Part shown: positions 15,455 through 21,632 of the stretch, in pieces | Numbering within the stretch: the stretch's first letter is position 1 | Layout: each line of letters starts with the position of its first letter | DNA from: an uncultured Mediterraneibacter sp. | GTDB taxonomy: Bacteria; Bacillota; Clostridia; Lachnospirales; Lachnospiraceae | DNA length: 21,632 nucleotides | NCBI GenBank assembly: GCA_934418295.1 | Contig: CAKRWZ010000028.1 | Location: 1-21,632, forward strand | Direction of reading: 5' to 3' | Notes under the pieces: generated by a model | What the model was told of the DNA's origin: nothing | The model's database searches: none | The model's input: only the letters and a program-made list of their open reading frames with translations | Made by a program: the position numbers and the translations under genes

Positions 15455-15489
15455 TGTATAATTATACATTAAATATGTATATTATGCAA
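15455..15489 (-). promoter_or_regulatory. argC promoter with two overlapping ARG-box-like operators
   Basis: On the minus strand TTGCAT (15489-15484), a 17-nt spacer and TATAAT (15466-15461) form a near-consensus promoter. The perfect palindrome TGTATAATTATACA (15455-15468) covers the -10, and TGTAT-ATT-ATGCA (15476-15488) covers the -35. Their centres lie about 20.5 bp apart, as in tandem ArgR sites. ArgR bound here would block RNA polymerase when arginine is plentiful. Confidence 0.75.
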
Positions 15490-15508
15490 GTTTTATTTCC
15501 TTTTCAGC

Positions 15509-15544
15509 AAACGCGACAGGTATTACTCCTTACCTGCCGCGTTT
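15509..15544 (-). terminator. Terminator of the proBA unit
   Basis: In the minus-strand RNA AAACGCGGCAGGTA pairs over 14 positions with TACCTGTCGCGTTT around an 8-nt loop. The one imperfect position is G-U on the minus strand but A-C on the plus strand, so the hairpin is built for the minus transcript. It starts 20 nt after the proA stop. The T-run is short. Confidence 0.7.
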
Positions 15545-15564
15545 TAAGTGAAACTTATACAATT

Positions 15565-16818
15565 TTATTTACGGATCTGTCCGTTTCCAAAGATAATATA
15601 CTTCGTAGTCGTCAATGCCTTCAGCCCCATAGGCCCTCTTGCATGCAGTTTCTGGGTACTGATCCCGATCTCTGCCCCGAAACCAAATTCAAATCCGTCG
15701 GTAAACCGGGTGGATGCATTGACATAGACTGCCGCCGCATCGATCTCCTCCTGAAACTTCAATGCATGTGCATAATCTTTCGTAATGATTGCTTCGGAGT
15801 GTCCGGTATTATAATGATTGATATGTCGGATCGCCTCTTCGATGGTATCCACGATCTTCAAAGAAATGATCGCATCCAGGTATTCCGTTCCCCAATCTTC
15901 CTCTGTGGCCGGCAGGATCTCCGATGCCAAAGCACAGGCTCTTTCATCGCCTCTTACCTCCACCCCATGCTCTTTCAGGCGGGCAAGGATCAACGGTACC
16001 GCCTTTTCTGCCACCGCACTGTGGACGACCAGAGATTCGCAGGCGTTGCATACACCCATCCGCTGGGTCTTTGCATTTTCGATGATATTTGCCGCCATGT
16101 CCAGATCTGCAAACTCGTCCACATATACATGGCAGTTACCTGTCCCGGTCTCGATCACCGGAACACTGCTGTTTTCCACGACATTTGCGATCAGTCCGGC
16201 GCCGCCGCGGGGGATCAGCACATCGATGTATTCCCGCAGACGCATCATCTCCGTCACCATGGCACGGTCTGTATTTTCTACCAAGAGCAGCGCGTCTTGA
16301 GGCAGCTTTTTGGTACAAAGGGCGTTTTTGATCACTTTCGTGATTGCTTTATTGGAGTGGATCGCATCGCTTCCTCCCCGCAGGATCGTCGCATTTCCCG
16401 TCTTAAAGCAGAGCCCAAAGGCGTCTGCCGTCACATTGGGGCGAGACTCATAAATGATCCCCACTACTCCCAACGGCACTCTTTTTTCACCAATCTGTAA
16501 TCCATTGGGACGCGTCTTCATAGAAAGGACTTCTCCGATCGGATCCTCCAGCATCGCGATCTGCTCCAGTCCCATTGCCATGGCGTCGATTCTTGCCTCC
16601 GTCAGCCGGAGACGGTCTACCAGAGAAGCCTTCATTCCTCTCTTTTGGGCTTCCTTTACATCGACGGCATTCTCCTGTAAGATAAAATCCGCTTTTTCAC
16701 GCAGCTGTGCTGCAGCTGTCCGTAAGCCTTCATTTTTGGCATTCTGCGGAAGATGTGCCATCACAGATGCCGCTTCTTTCGCTCTTGCTCCGATCAGTTT
16801 CATATCGCCTGCTTCCAT
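15565..16818 (-). CDS. proA: Gamma-glutamyl phosphate reductase
   Basis: This is the second enzyme of proline synthesis: it reduces glutamyl-5-phosphate to the semialdehyde with NADPH. The 417-residue aldehyde-dehydrogenase-like protein has PLGVVGIIYESRPNVT near 115-130, NATILRGGSDAIHSN, IPRGGAGLI, ETGTGNCHVYVDE, the catalytic cysteine in QRMGVCNACESL (Cys257 by family alignment) and the C-terminal STRFTDGFEFGFGAEIGIST. The length is standard. ATG 16818 follows AGGAGGGG; another ATG five codons on is less well placed. It lies 31 nt after proB and is followed by a hairpin terminator, so proA ends the aspS-proB-proA run. Confidence 0.96.
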   Translation of the reverse strand: MEAGDMKLIGARAKEAASVMAHLPQNAKNEGLRTAAAQLREKADFILQENAVDVKEAQKRGMKASLVDRLRLTEARIDAMAMGLEQIAMLEDPIGEVLSMKTRPNGLQIGEKRVPLGVVGIIYESRPNVTADAFGLCFKTGNATILRGGSDAIHSNKAITKVIKNALCTKKLPQDALLLVENTDRAMVTEMMRLREYIDVLIPRGGAGLIANVVENSSVPVIETGTGNCHVYVDEFADLDMAANIIENAKTQRMGVCNACESLVVHSAVAEKAVPLILARLKEHGVEVRGDERACALASEILPATEEDWGTEYLDAIISLKIVDTIEEAIRHINHYNTGHSEAIITKDYAHALKFQEEIDAAAVYVNASTRFTDGFEFGFGAEIGISTQKLHARGPMGLKALTTTKYIIFGNGQIRK

Positions 16819-16849
16819 CTTTCACCCCTCCTGTCTTCCATAATTTCAT

Positions 16850-17761
16850 TTACTGCTGCTTCTTGCAGGTTCCAGACTTCTTTGCCCTTTTTGCGGCTCT
16901 CCGGTACTGTGGACGTTCGGAAGAAATTTCGTTTTCTACCCCGTTGGCATGTTCCTTCGCCAGAAACAGCGTACCTACTTTTTTCCCGTTTACAATATCG
17001 TTGATGGTATAAATGCTTTTTCCGTTTGCAATGACCATATCTGCCCCTGCCGACGTTGCAATCTTTGCTGCATTGATTTTCGTCTCCATGCCGCCGGTGC
17101 CCAGATCTGTAGAGGATCCCTTTGCCATGTGTTCCAGATTTTCATCAATCTTTGCCACTGTATGGATAAACCTGGCACTTTGGTTTTTATTTGGATCATC
17201 CGTATACAACCCGTCGATGTCCGACATCATAATCAGAAGATCTGCTCCTACTAACTCCGTAACATAAGCTGCCAGTGTATCGTTGTCTCCGATTACGCCA
17301 TAGGCCAGCTCGTCCATAGAAATTACATCGTTTTCATTTACAATAGGCACCACTTTCATCCTGAGAAGCTGTTCAAATGTCCTGTGTACCATTTTCCGGC
17401 ACTGTTCATTATAAACAGATTCTCTCGTCAAAAGCACTTGTGCAGTCAGCTGACTGTATTCATTAAAAAGCTTTTCATAAATCATCATCAATCTGCCCTG
17501 ACCAACCGCAGCGCATGCCTGCTTCTCTGCATCCGTTTCCGGCTTCCGCTTCATCCCGATGGCCTGTCTTCCCACACCGACCGCTCCGGAGGATACAACA
17601 ATCACTTCCATGCCTTTGTTTCGCATATTGATCAAAACCCGGACAAAACGCTCCAGCTTCTCCAGATTGATATATCCGGTATTCGGATAGGTAACAGTCG
17701 TCGTTCCTACCTTAATTACAACTCGTTTTTTCTGTTTTAAAATTTCTCTTAAATCTTTCAA
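16850..17761 (-). CDS. proB: Glutamate 5-kinase (without PUA domain)
   Basis: This enzyme phosphorylates glutamate with ATP, the first step of proline synthesis. The 303-residue amino-acid-kinase fold has VVIKVGTTTVTYP (14-26), EVIVVSSGAVGVGRQAIG, the central NENDVISMDELAYGVIGDNDTLAAYV and the catalytic stretch GSSTDLGTGGMETKINAAKIA. It lacks the C-terminal PUA domain of the 367-residue E. coli type and instead ends in a basic tail (YRRAAKRAKKSGTCKKQQ). The start is TTG: no ATG fits, an in-frame TAA lies four codons upstream, and only a weak GAGAAGA precedes it. It begins 38 nt after aspS with no promoter visible, so it is probably co-transcribed with it. Confidence 0.94.
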   Translation of the reverse strand: MKDLREILKQKKRVVIKVGTTTVTYPNTGYINLEKLERFVRVLINMRNKGMEVIVVSSGAVGVGRQAIGMKRKPETDAEKQACAAVGQGRLMMIYEKLFNEYSQLTAQVLLTRESVYNEQCRKMVHRTFEQLLRMKVVPIVNENDVISMDELAYGVIGDNDTLAAYVTELVGADLLIMMSDIDGLYTDDPNKNQSARFIHTVAKIDENLEHMAKGSSTDLGTGGMETKINAAKIATSAGADMVIANGKSIYTINDIVNGKKVGTLFLAKEHANGVENEISSERPQYRRAAKRAKKSGTCKKQQ

Positions 17762-17799
17762 TCTTCTCGTCTCTTAATAATATTCCTTTTTACAATTAT

Positions 17800-19551
17800 C
17801 TAATCTCTTACTTTGATATGAGTCTCTCTCAGCTGCATTTCCGTTACTTCCCCCGGTGCTCCGCACATCAGATCCTGTGCATTTCCGTTCATCGGGAACG
17901 GAATGATCTCCCGGATATTCTCTTCGTTTCGCAGCAGCATGATCATACGGTCGATTCCCGGTGCCATTCCTGCATGCGGCGGTGCTCCGAACTGGAACGC
18001 ATTGTACAGTGCTCCGAATTTTGTCTTCAGATCTTCTTCTGTGTAACCTGCGATCTCAAAGGCCTTTACCATGATCTCCATATCGTGATTACGGACTGCT
18101 CCGGAAGACAGCTCGACTCCGTTGCAGACGATATCATACTGATATGCCAGGATTTCTTCCGGATTCTTAGTATTCAGTGCCTCCAGTCCGCCCTGCGGCA
18201 TGGAGAACGGATTGTGGGTAAAAATCATTTTCTTTTCTTCCGGATCGTATTCATACATCGGGAAGTCATTGATGTAGCAGAAACGGTATGCATTCTTTTC
18301 GCAAAGATCCAGGCGGTTGCCCAGCTCTGCGCGGATCTGACCGGCATACAGTGCAGCCTTCTCTTCCTTATCTGCGATAAAGAAAATGGTATCGCCCGGC
18401 TCCAGAGAAGCCAGTTCTGCGATCTCCCCTTTCATCTCGTCCGGAATGAATTTATCGATCGGTCCTTTATACGTCTTATCTTCTTTTACTTCCAGATATC
18501 CCAGGCCGCCCATTCCGATGGACTGTGCAAACTTCAAAAGCTTCTCGTGGAACCCTTTGGACATATTTGCATGTACTTTGATGGCACGGACCGTCTTTTT
18601 GTGGAACGGCTTGAAGGTGCATCTCTGGAAAAAGTCCGTCACGTCTACAATACGCAGCGGATTGCGCAGATCCGGTTTGTCTGTTCCGAATTCCAGCATT
18701 GCCTGACGGTAGCTGATGATCGGATAAGGCGCCTGTGTCACCACGCTGCCCTCCGGTGCAAATTTTTCAAATACAGCACTCAAAACTTCTTCTCCCACAC
18801 GGAATACATCTTCCTGTGTGGCAAAGCTCATCTCAAAGTCCAGCTGGTAGAACTCTCCCGGAGAACGGTCTGCTCTGGCATCCTCATCACGGAAGCAAGG
18901 TGCCACCTGGAAATATTTGTCAAAACCGGACACCATCAAAAGCTGCTTATACTGCTGCGGCGCCTGGGGAAGTGCATAAAATTTACCCTTGAACTTTCTG
19001 GACGGCACGATGTAGTCTCTGGCGCCCTCCGGTGAAGATGCACACAGGATCGGTGTCTGGATCTCCAGAAATCCCATCTCTGTCATCTTTTCTCTTAAAT
19101 AGGAAATAACCTGGGAACGGAAGATCATGTTGTCTTTTACTTTTTTGTTCCGCAGATCCAGATAACGGTATTTCAGACGTACATCTTCTCTCGTCTCTTT
19201 TGAAGTCATGATCTCAAAAGGAAGCTGACGATACACCTTGCCCAATACCTTTACTTTTTTTGCATCCAGCTCAATGGTTCCGGTAGGGATCTTGTCATTG
19301 TAAGTTTCTTCGTCACGATGGTCGATCACACCTTCTACGCTGATGCAGTCTTCCTTGCTGATGCCTTCCAAAAGCTTCGTGTCACGCATAACGATCTGCA
19401 GCACACCATACATATCTCTCAAATCAATAAAGGAAACGCCGCCGTGGTCGCGGATATTCTCCACCCATCCGGCAACTCTGAGCTCAGCTCCCACATCTCC
19501 TTCACCGATCTGGTCCAGTGTCCTGTTGCGGTAAATGTTTTCTGTATTCAT
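17800..19551 (-). CDS. aspS: Aspartyl-tRNA synthetase
   Basis: This class-II synthetase charges tRNA-Asp with aspartate. The 583-residue bacterial-type enzyme has an N-terminal anticodon-binding OB fold (GWVENIRDHGGVSFIDLRD), motif 2 FRDEDARADRSPGEFYQLD, the bacterial GAD insertion in the middle, and motif 3 in AGMAPGIDRMIMLL near the C-terminus. I chose the ATG at 19551 (MNTENIYRNRT), which has AAAGGAGA upstream. The frame stays open for 33 more codons, but those run into the leader hairpin and the promoter. Transcription starts at a near-perfect promoter (19652-19680) and probably continues into proB. The leader has no T-box. Confidence 0.96.
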   Translation of the reverse strand: MNTENIYRNRTLDQIGEGDVGAELRVAGWVENIRDHGGVSFIDLRDMYGVLQIVMRDTKLLEGISKEDCISVEGVIDHRDEETYNDKIPTGTIELDAKKVKVLGKVYRQLPFEIMTSKETREDVRLKYRYLDLRNKKVKDNMIFRSQVISYLREKMTEMGFLEIQTPILCASSPEGARDYIVPSRKFKGKFYALPQAPQQYKQLLMVSGFDKYFQVAPCFRDEDARADRSPGEFYQLDFEMSFATQEDVFRVGEEVLSAVFEKFAPEGSVVTQAPYPIISYRQAMLEFGTDKPDLRNPLRIVDVTDFFQRCTFKPFHKKTVRAIKVHANMSKGFHEKLLKFAQSIGMGGLGYLEVKEDKTYKGPIDKFIPDEMKGEIAELASLEPGDTIFFIADKEEKAALYAGQIRAELGNRLDLCEKNAYRFCYINDFPMYEYDPEEKKMIFTHNPFSMPQGGLEALNTKNPEEILAYQYDIVCNGVELSSGAVRNHDMEIMVKAFEIAGYTEEDLKTKFGALYNAFQFGAPPHAGMAPGIDRMIMLLRNEENIREIIPFPMNGNAQDLMCGAPGEVTEMQLRETHIKVRD

Positions 19552-19588
19552 TGCCTGTATTCTCCTTTGATTTCTTATAGAACAATCA

Positions 19589-19616
19589 TCGGAAGAGCCC
19601 AAAAGACTCCTTCCGA
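19589..19616 (-). promoter_or_regulatory. Hairpin in the aspS leader
   Basis: In the minus-strand RNA TCGGAAGGAG pairs with CTCTTCCGA (one bulged G) around a 9-nt loop. No T-run follows and the T-box consensus is absent. It lies roughly midway between the aspS promoter and the ribosome-binding site. Its function is unknown. Confidence 0.45.
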
Positions 19617-19651
19617 GATGAACAGTTGATTTTTTCGTCCGTTTGGTCAAA

Positions 19652-19680
19652 ATTATATCTTACAGCCCTGTTATTGTCAA
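19652..19680 (-). promoter_or_regulatory. Sigma-A-type promoter of aspS
   Basis: On the minus strand TTGACA (19680-19675), a 17-nt spacer and TATAAT (19657-19652): full consensus hexamers at the best spacing. This predicts strong constitutive expression of aspS and perhaps proBA. Confidence 0.9.
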
Positions 19681-19731
19681 CGGAAAGCCCCTCTGTCTGT
19701 CACTCTTTTTCTATATTTTTTCAAAAAGTTC

Positions 19732-19760
19732 TTGCTTTTTGTCTCCGATGATGGTATGAT
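19732..19760 (+). promoter_or_regulatory. Promoter of tRNA-Gly
   Basis: TTGCTT (19732-19737), a 17-nt spacer and TATGAT (19755-19760). The tRNA begins 12 nt after the -10, as expected for a short tRNA leader. Confidence 0.65.
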
Positions 19761-19771
19761 ACATCTTGTTC

Positions 19772-19842
19772 GCGGGTGTAGTTCAATGGTAGAACACCAG
19801 CCTTCCAAGCTGGATACGTGGGTTCGATTCCCATCACCCGCT
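19772..19842 (+). tRNA. tRNA-Gly (anticodon TCC)
   Basis: This is a 71-nt cloverleaf. The acceptor GCGGGTG pairs with CACCCGC, the D arm holds AGTTCAATGGTAGAA, the anticodon stem CCAGC/GCTGG encloses the loop CTTCCAA (anticodon TCC at 19804-19806), and the T arm is GTGGGTTCGATTCCCAT. The discriminator base is T, as usual for bacterial tRNA-Gly. The CCA end is not encoded. A T-run follows directly (19844-19849). It reads GGA and, by wobble, GGG codons. Confidence 0.97.
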
Positions 19843-19847
19843 CTTTT

Positions 19848-19869
19848 TTATGCCCTTTTACAGGCATAA
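19848..19869 (+). terminator. Weak terminator after tRNA-Gly
   Basis: TTATGCC and GGCATAA form a 7-bp stem around an 8-nt loop, preceded by a T-run and followed by TATTTC. It is weak as a terminator, but nothing better lies before the argG promoter. Confidence 0.4.
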
Positions 19870-20000
19870 TATTTCAAGCACCACATTTTTACGGCGCTTT
19901 TCATTTTTTATTTCTGATAAGCATATTGAAGTTTCTATTATACCATAAAGCCTTTCTGTTGAAATCTTTTTGTCCCCATTTTTTCGCTGTACACTTTTGT

Positions 20001-20065
20001 TACATAAATATGCATATTCTCATTCCGCAAATGCATTTTTATTCATTATTTGTTCATTTTATACA
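20001..20065 (+). promoter_or_regulatory. Upstream ARG-box-like cluster of argG
   Basis: Three palindromic sites fit TNNAT-W(3-4)-ATNCA: TACATAAATATGCA (20001-20014), TGCATTTTTATTCA (20032-20045, best match to the ARG box) and TTCATTTTATACA (20053-20065). The last two have centres about 20.5 bp apart, the same as the argC pair. The rest of the 19870-20090 gap is AT-rich with no gene visible. Confidence 0.6.
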
Positions 20066-20092
20066 GTTTTTTAATTTATTTTCCATTTTCTC

Positions 20093-20121
20093 TTGCATAA
20101 ATATAAGATGTGTTGTATAGT
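20093..20121 (+). promoter_or_regulatory. argG promoter overlapping an ARG-box-like half-site
   Basis: TTGCAT (20093-20098), a 17-nt spacer and TATAGT (20116-20121). The -35 region TTGCATAAATATAAG closely resembles the argC -35 region TTGCATAATATACAT. The leader is about 56 nt. Confidence 0.75.
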
Positions 20122-20183
20122 AGGACTCGTGAAAAACATCACAACATCTTTTAATTTTTACCAAGCATCAGGAGGAAGATAAA

Positions 20184-21410
20184 ATGAGCAAAGAAAAAGT
20201 AGTACTGGCATATTCCGGCGGACTGGATACGACAGCTATCATTCCGTGGCTGAAAGAAAACTTTGGTTATGAAGTAATCTGCTGCTGTATTGACTGCGGA
20301 CAGGGCGAAGAACTGGACGGACTGGAAGAACGCGCAAAGCTGTCCGGCGCTTCCAAATTATATATTGAAAACATTATTGATGAATTCTGCGACGACTATA
20401 TCATGCCTTGTGTAAAGGCAGGCGCTGTTTATGAAAACCAGTATCTGCTGGGTACTTCTATGGCTCGTCCTGCTATTGCAAAACGTCTGGTAGAAATTGC
20501 ACGGAAGGAAAATGCTTCTGCGATCTGTCACGGCGCTACCGGAAAAGGAAACGATCAGATCCGTTTCGAGCTTGGCATCAAGGCTCTTGCCCCGGACCTG
20601 AAGATCATCGCTCCATGGCGGATGACAGACGTATGGACCATGCAGTCCAGGGAAGATGAGATCGAATATTGCCACCAGCACGGCATTGATCTTCCGTTTG
20701 ATACAAAACACAGCTACAGCCGTGACCGTAACCTGTGGCACATCAGCCATGAGGGTCTGGAGCTTGAAGATCCTGCAAACGAACCAAATTACGACGATCT
20801 TCTGGTACTTGGCGTATCTCCTGAAAAAGCCCCGGATGAAGGTGAATATGTGACCATGACTTTTGAAGCCGGCGTTCCGAAGTCTCTGAACGGAAAAGAA
20901 ATGAAGGTTTCCGAGATCATCACAGAGCTGAACAAGCTGGGCGGAAAACACGGCATCGGTATCGTAGACATCGTAGAAAACCGTGTAGTCGGCATGAAAT
21001 CCCGTGGTGTATACGAGACACCGGGAGGAACGATCCTGATGGCAGCACATCAGCAGCTGGAAGAGCTGATCCTGGACCGCGATACCTATGAAATGAAAAA
21101 GAACCTTGGAAACAAATTTGCGCAGATCGTATACGAAGGAAAATGGTTTACCCCACTGCGTGAAGCGATCCAGGCATTTGTAGACGTTACACAGCAGTAT
21201 GTGACAGGTGAAGTGAAATTCAAACTGTACAAAGGCAACATCATCAAAGCCGGCGAGACTTCTCCATACTCTCTGTACAACGAATCTCTTGCAAGCTTTA
21301 CCACAGGAGATCTTTACGATCACCACGATGCAGACGGATTCATCAACCTCTTCGGTCTTCCGCTGAAGGTTCGTGCTATGAAAATGAACTCCATAAAAGA
21401 AGAAAAATAG
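20184..21410 (+). CDS. argG: Argininosuccinate synthase
   Basis: This enzyme joins citrulline and aspartate with ATP to form argininosuccinate, the seventh step of arginine synthesis. The 408-residue protein has the PP-loop ATP-binding motif AYSGGLDTTAI (9-19), then YLLGTSMARPAIAKRLVEIA, ICHGATGKGNDQIRFELG, the citrulline/aspartate-binding region with DRNLWHISHEGLELEDP, and ENRVVGMKSRGVYETPGG. ATG follows AGGAGGAAGATAAA. It stands alone: argH, which often follows, is not here, because a strong terminator comes next. Together with the argC cluster on the other strand it appears to be controlled by ArgR. Codon use is like that of a well-expressed gene. Confidence 0.97.
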   Translation: MSKEKVVLAYSGGLDTTAIIPWLKENFGYEVICCCIDCGQGEELDGLEERAKLSGASKLYIENIIDEFCDDYIMPCVKAGAVYENQYLLGTSMARPAIAKRLVEIARKENASAICHGATGKGNDQIRFELGIKALAPDLKIIAPWRMTDVWTMQSREDEIEYCHQHGIDLPFDTKHSYSRDRNLWHISHEGLELEDPANEPNYDDLLVLGVSPEKAPDEGEYVTMTFEAGVPKSLNGKEMKVSEIITELNKLGGKHGIGIVDIVENRVVGMKSRGVYETPGGTILMAAHQQLEELILDRDTYEMKKNLGNKFAQIVYEGKWFTPLREAIQAFVDVTQQYVTGEVKFKLYKGNIIKAGETSPYSLYNESLASFTTGDLYDHHDADGFINLFGLPLKVRAMKMNSIKEEK

Positions 21411-21443
21411 TATCCCTCATACTTTGGCTCAGCGCCATAGAAG

Positions 21444-21484
21444 GATCGGCCAAACGGAGAAATCCGAATGGCCGATCTTTTATG
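21444..21484 (+). terminator. Rho-independent terminator of argG
   Basis: GATCGGCC (21444-21451) pairs with GGCCGATC (21470-21477) around an 18-nt loop and is followed by TTTTATGTTT. It lies 33 nt past the argG stop. Confidence 0.85.
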
Positions 21485-21554
21485 TTTCTTCATATGTTTT
21501 TTCAATTTTTTAGAAACTTTTATATTTCTTTTGCATTTTTTTATTCTTGTCTCT

Positions 21555-21632
21555 CGGTAAATAGTAACCCGAGAATCCCATTTGTAACCCAAGACTCCCA
21601 GTTTGTAAATGAAAGTCCTGTTTTGTAACCGA
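21555..21632. repeat. Tandem repeat of about 20 bp at the right edge (possible mobile-element end)
   Basis: Four units begin with GTAA at 21564, 21584, 21604 and 21625, so the period is 20, 20 and 21 bp. Units 1 and 2 share GTAACCC-AGA-TCCCA; unit 3 is more diverged; unit 4 is cut by the window end. No gene is visible from 21485 on. Several ~20-bp repeats at an end are known from IS21-family elements, which is a guess here since the neighbouring DNA is missing. Confidence 0.5.

Noticed and set aside
19552..19650. T-box riboswitch in the aspS leader, or a longer AspRS N-terminus
   Set aside because: The T-box consensus is absent and the leader is too short. The extra 33 codons overlap the hairpin and the transcription start region.
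21562..21632. CRISPR array
   Set aside because: The units follow each other directly at 20-21 bp, without spacers, and no cas gene is near.

Overview
The window looks like a chromosomal stretch from a gut-type Firmicute of class Clostridia, most likely a Lachnospiraceae. The base for this is moderate GC with AT-rich leaders, strong AGGAGG ribosome-binding sites, occasional TTG starts, and the gene content: an acetyl-cycle arginine cluster with bifunctional argJ, a GerMN lipoprotein, a TrpX-type ABC transporter and ComEC/ComEA. The genus is inference only. Nearly all genes lie on the minus strand; only tRNA-Gly and argG are on the plus strand.

From the left edge: the 3' part of a serine-recombinase gene, cut off at its 5' side (mobile-element scar, 1-326). 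Next is a TrpX/TrpY/TrpZ-type ABC importer (467-3347). Its binding-protein gene and its permease-ATPase pair have separate promoters, but both carry the same GCTTTAAAGC palindrome just downstream of the -10. Then comes a block running comEA - response regulator - histidine kinase - GerMN lipoprotein - comEC (9698 down to 3438) with no clear terminator inside. Here a two-component system and a lipoprotein sit between two DNA-uptake genes that are neighbours in many Firmicutes.

Upstream of that is a small YdcZ-type membrane protein whose -10 is followed by a perfect 15-bp palindrome. The arginine cluster argC - GNAT - argJ - argB - argD (15286 down to 10356) follows. It is driven by a TTGCAT-17-TATAAT promoter overlapped by two ARG-box-like sites. 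Together argC, J, B and D convert glutamate to ornithine in the acetyl-recycling version of the pathway. Further upstream, aspS - proB - proA (19551 down to 15565) ends in a strong hairpin terminator.

On the plus strand are tRNA-Gly(TCC) and argG. The argG promoter has the same architecture as argC and a run of ARG-box-like palindromes upstream, so the two arginine units are probably controlled together by ArgR. argF and argH are not in the window. After the argG terminator the right edge holds a tandem repeat of about 20 bp that may be the end of another mobile element.

The leads most worth following are the RR-HK-GerMN lipoprotein module (organised like actinobacterial MtrA-MtrB-LpqB) inside the competence genes with regulator-like boxes in front of comEA, the shared operator of the ABC importer, the histidine kinase that lacks a conventional start codon, and the repeats at the right edge.
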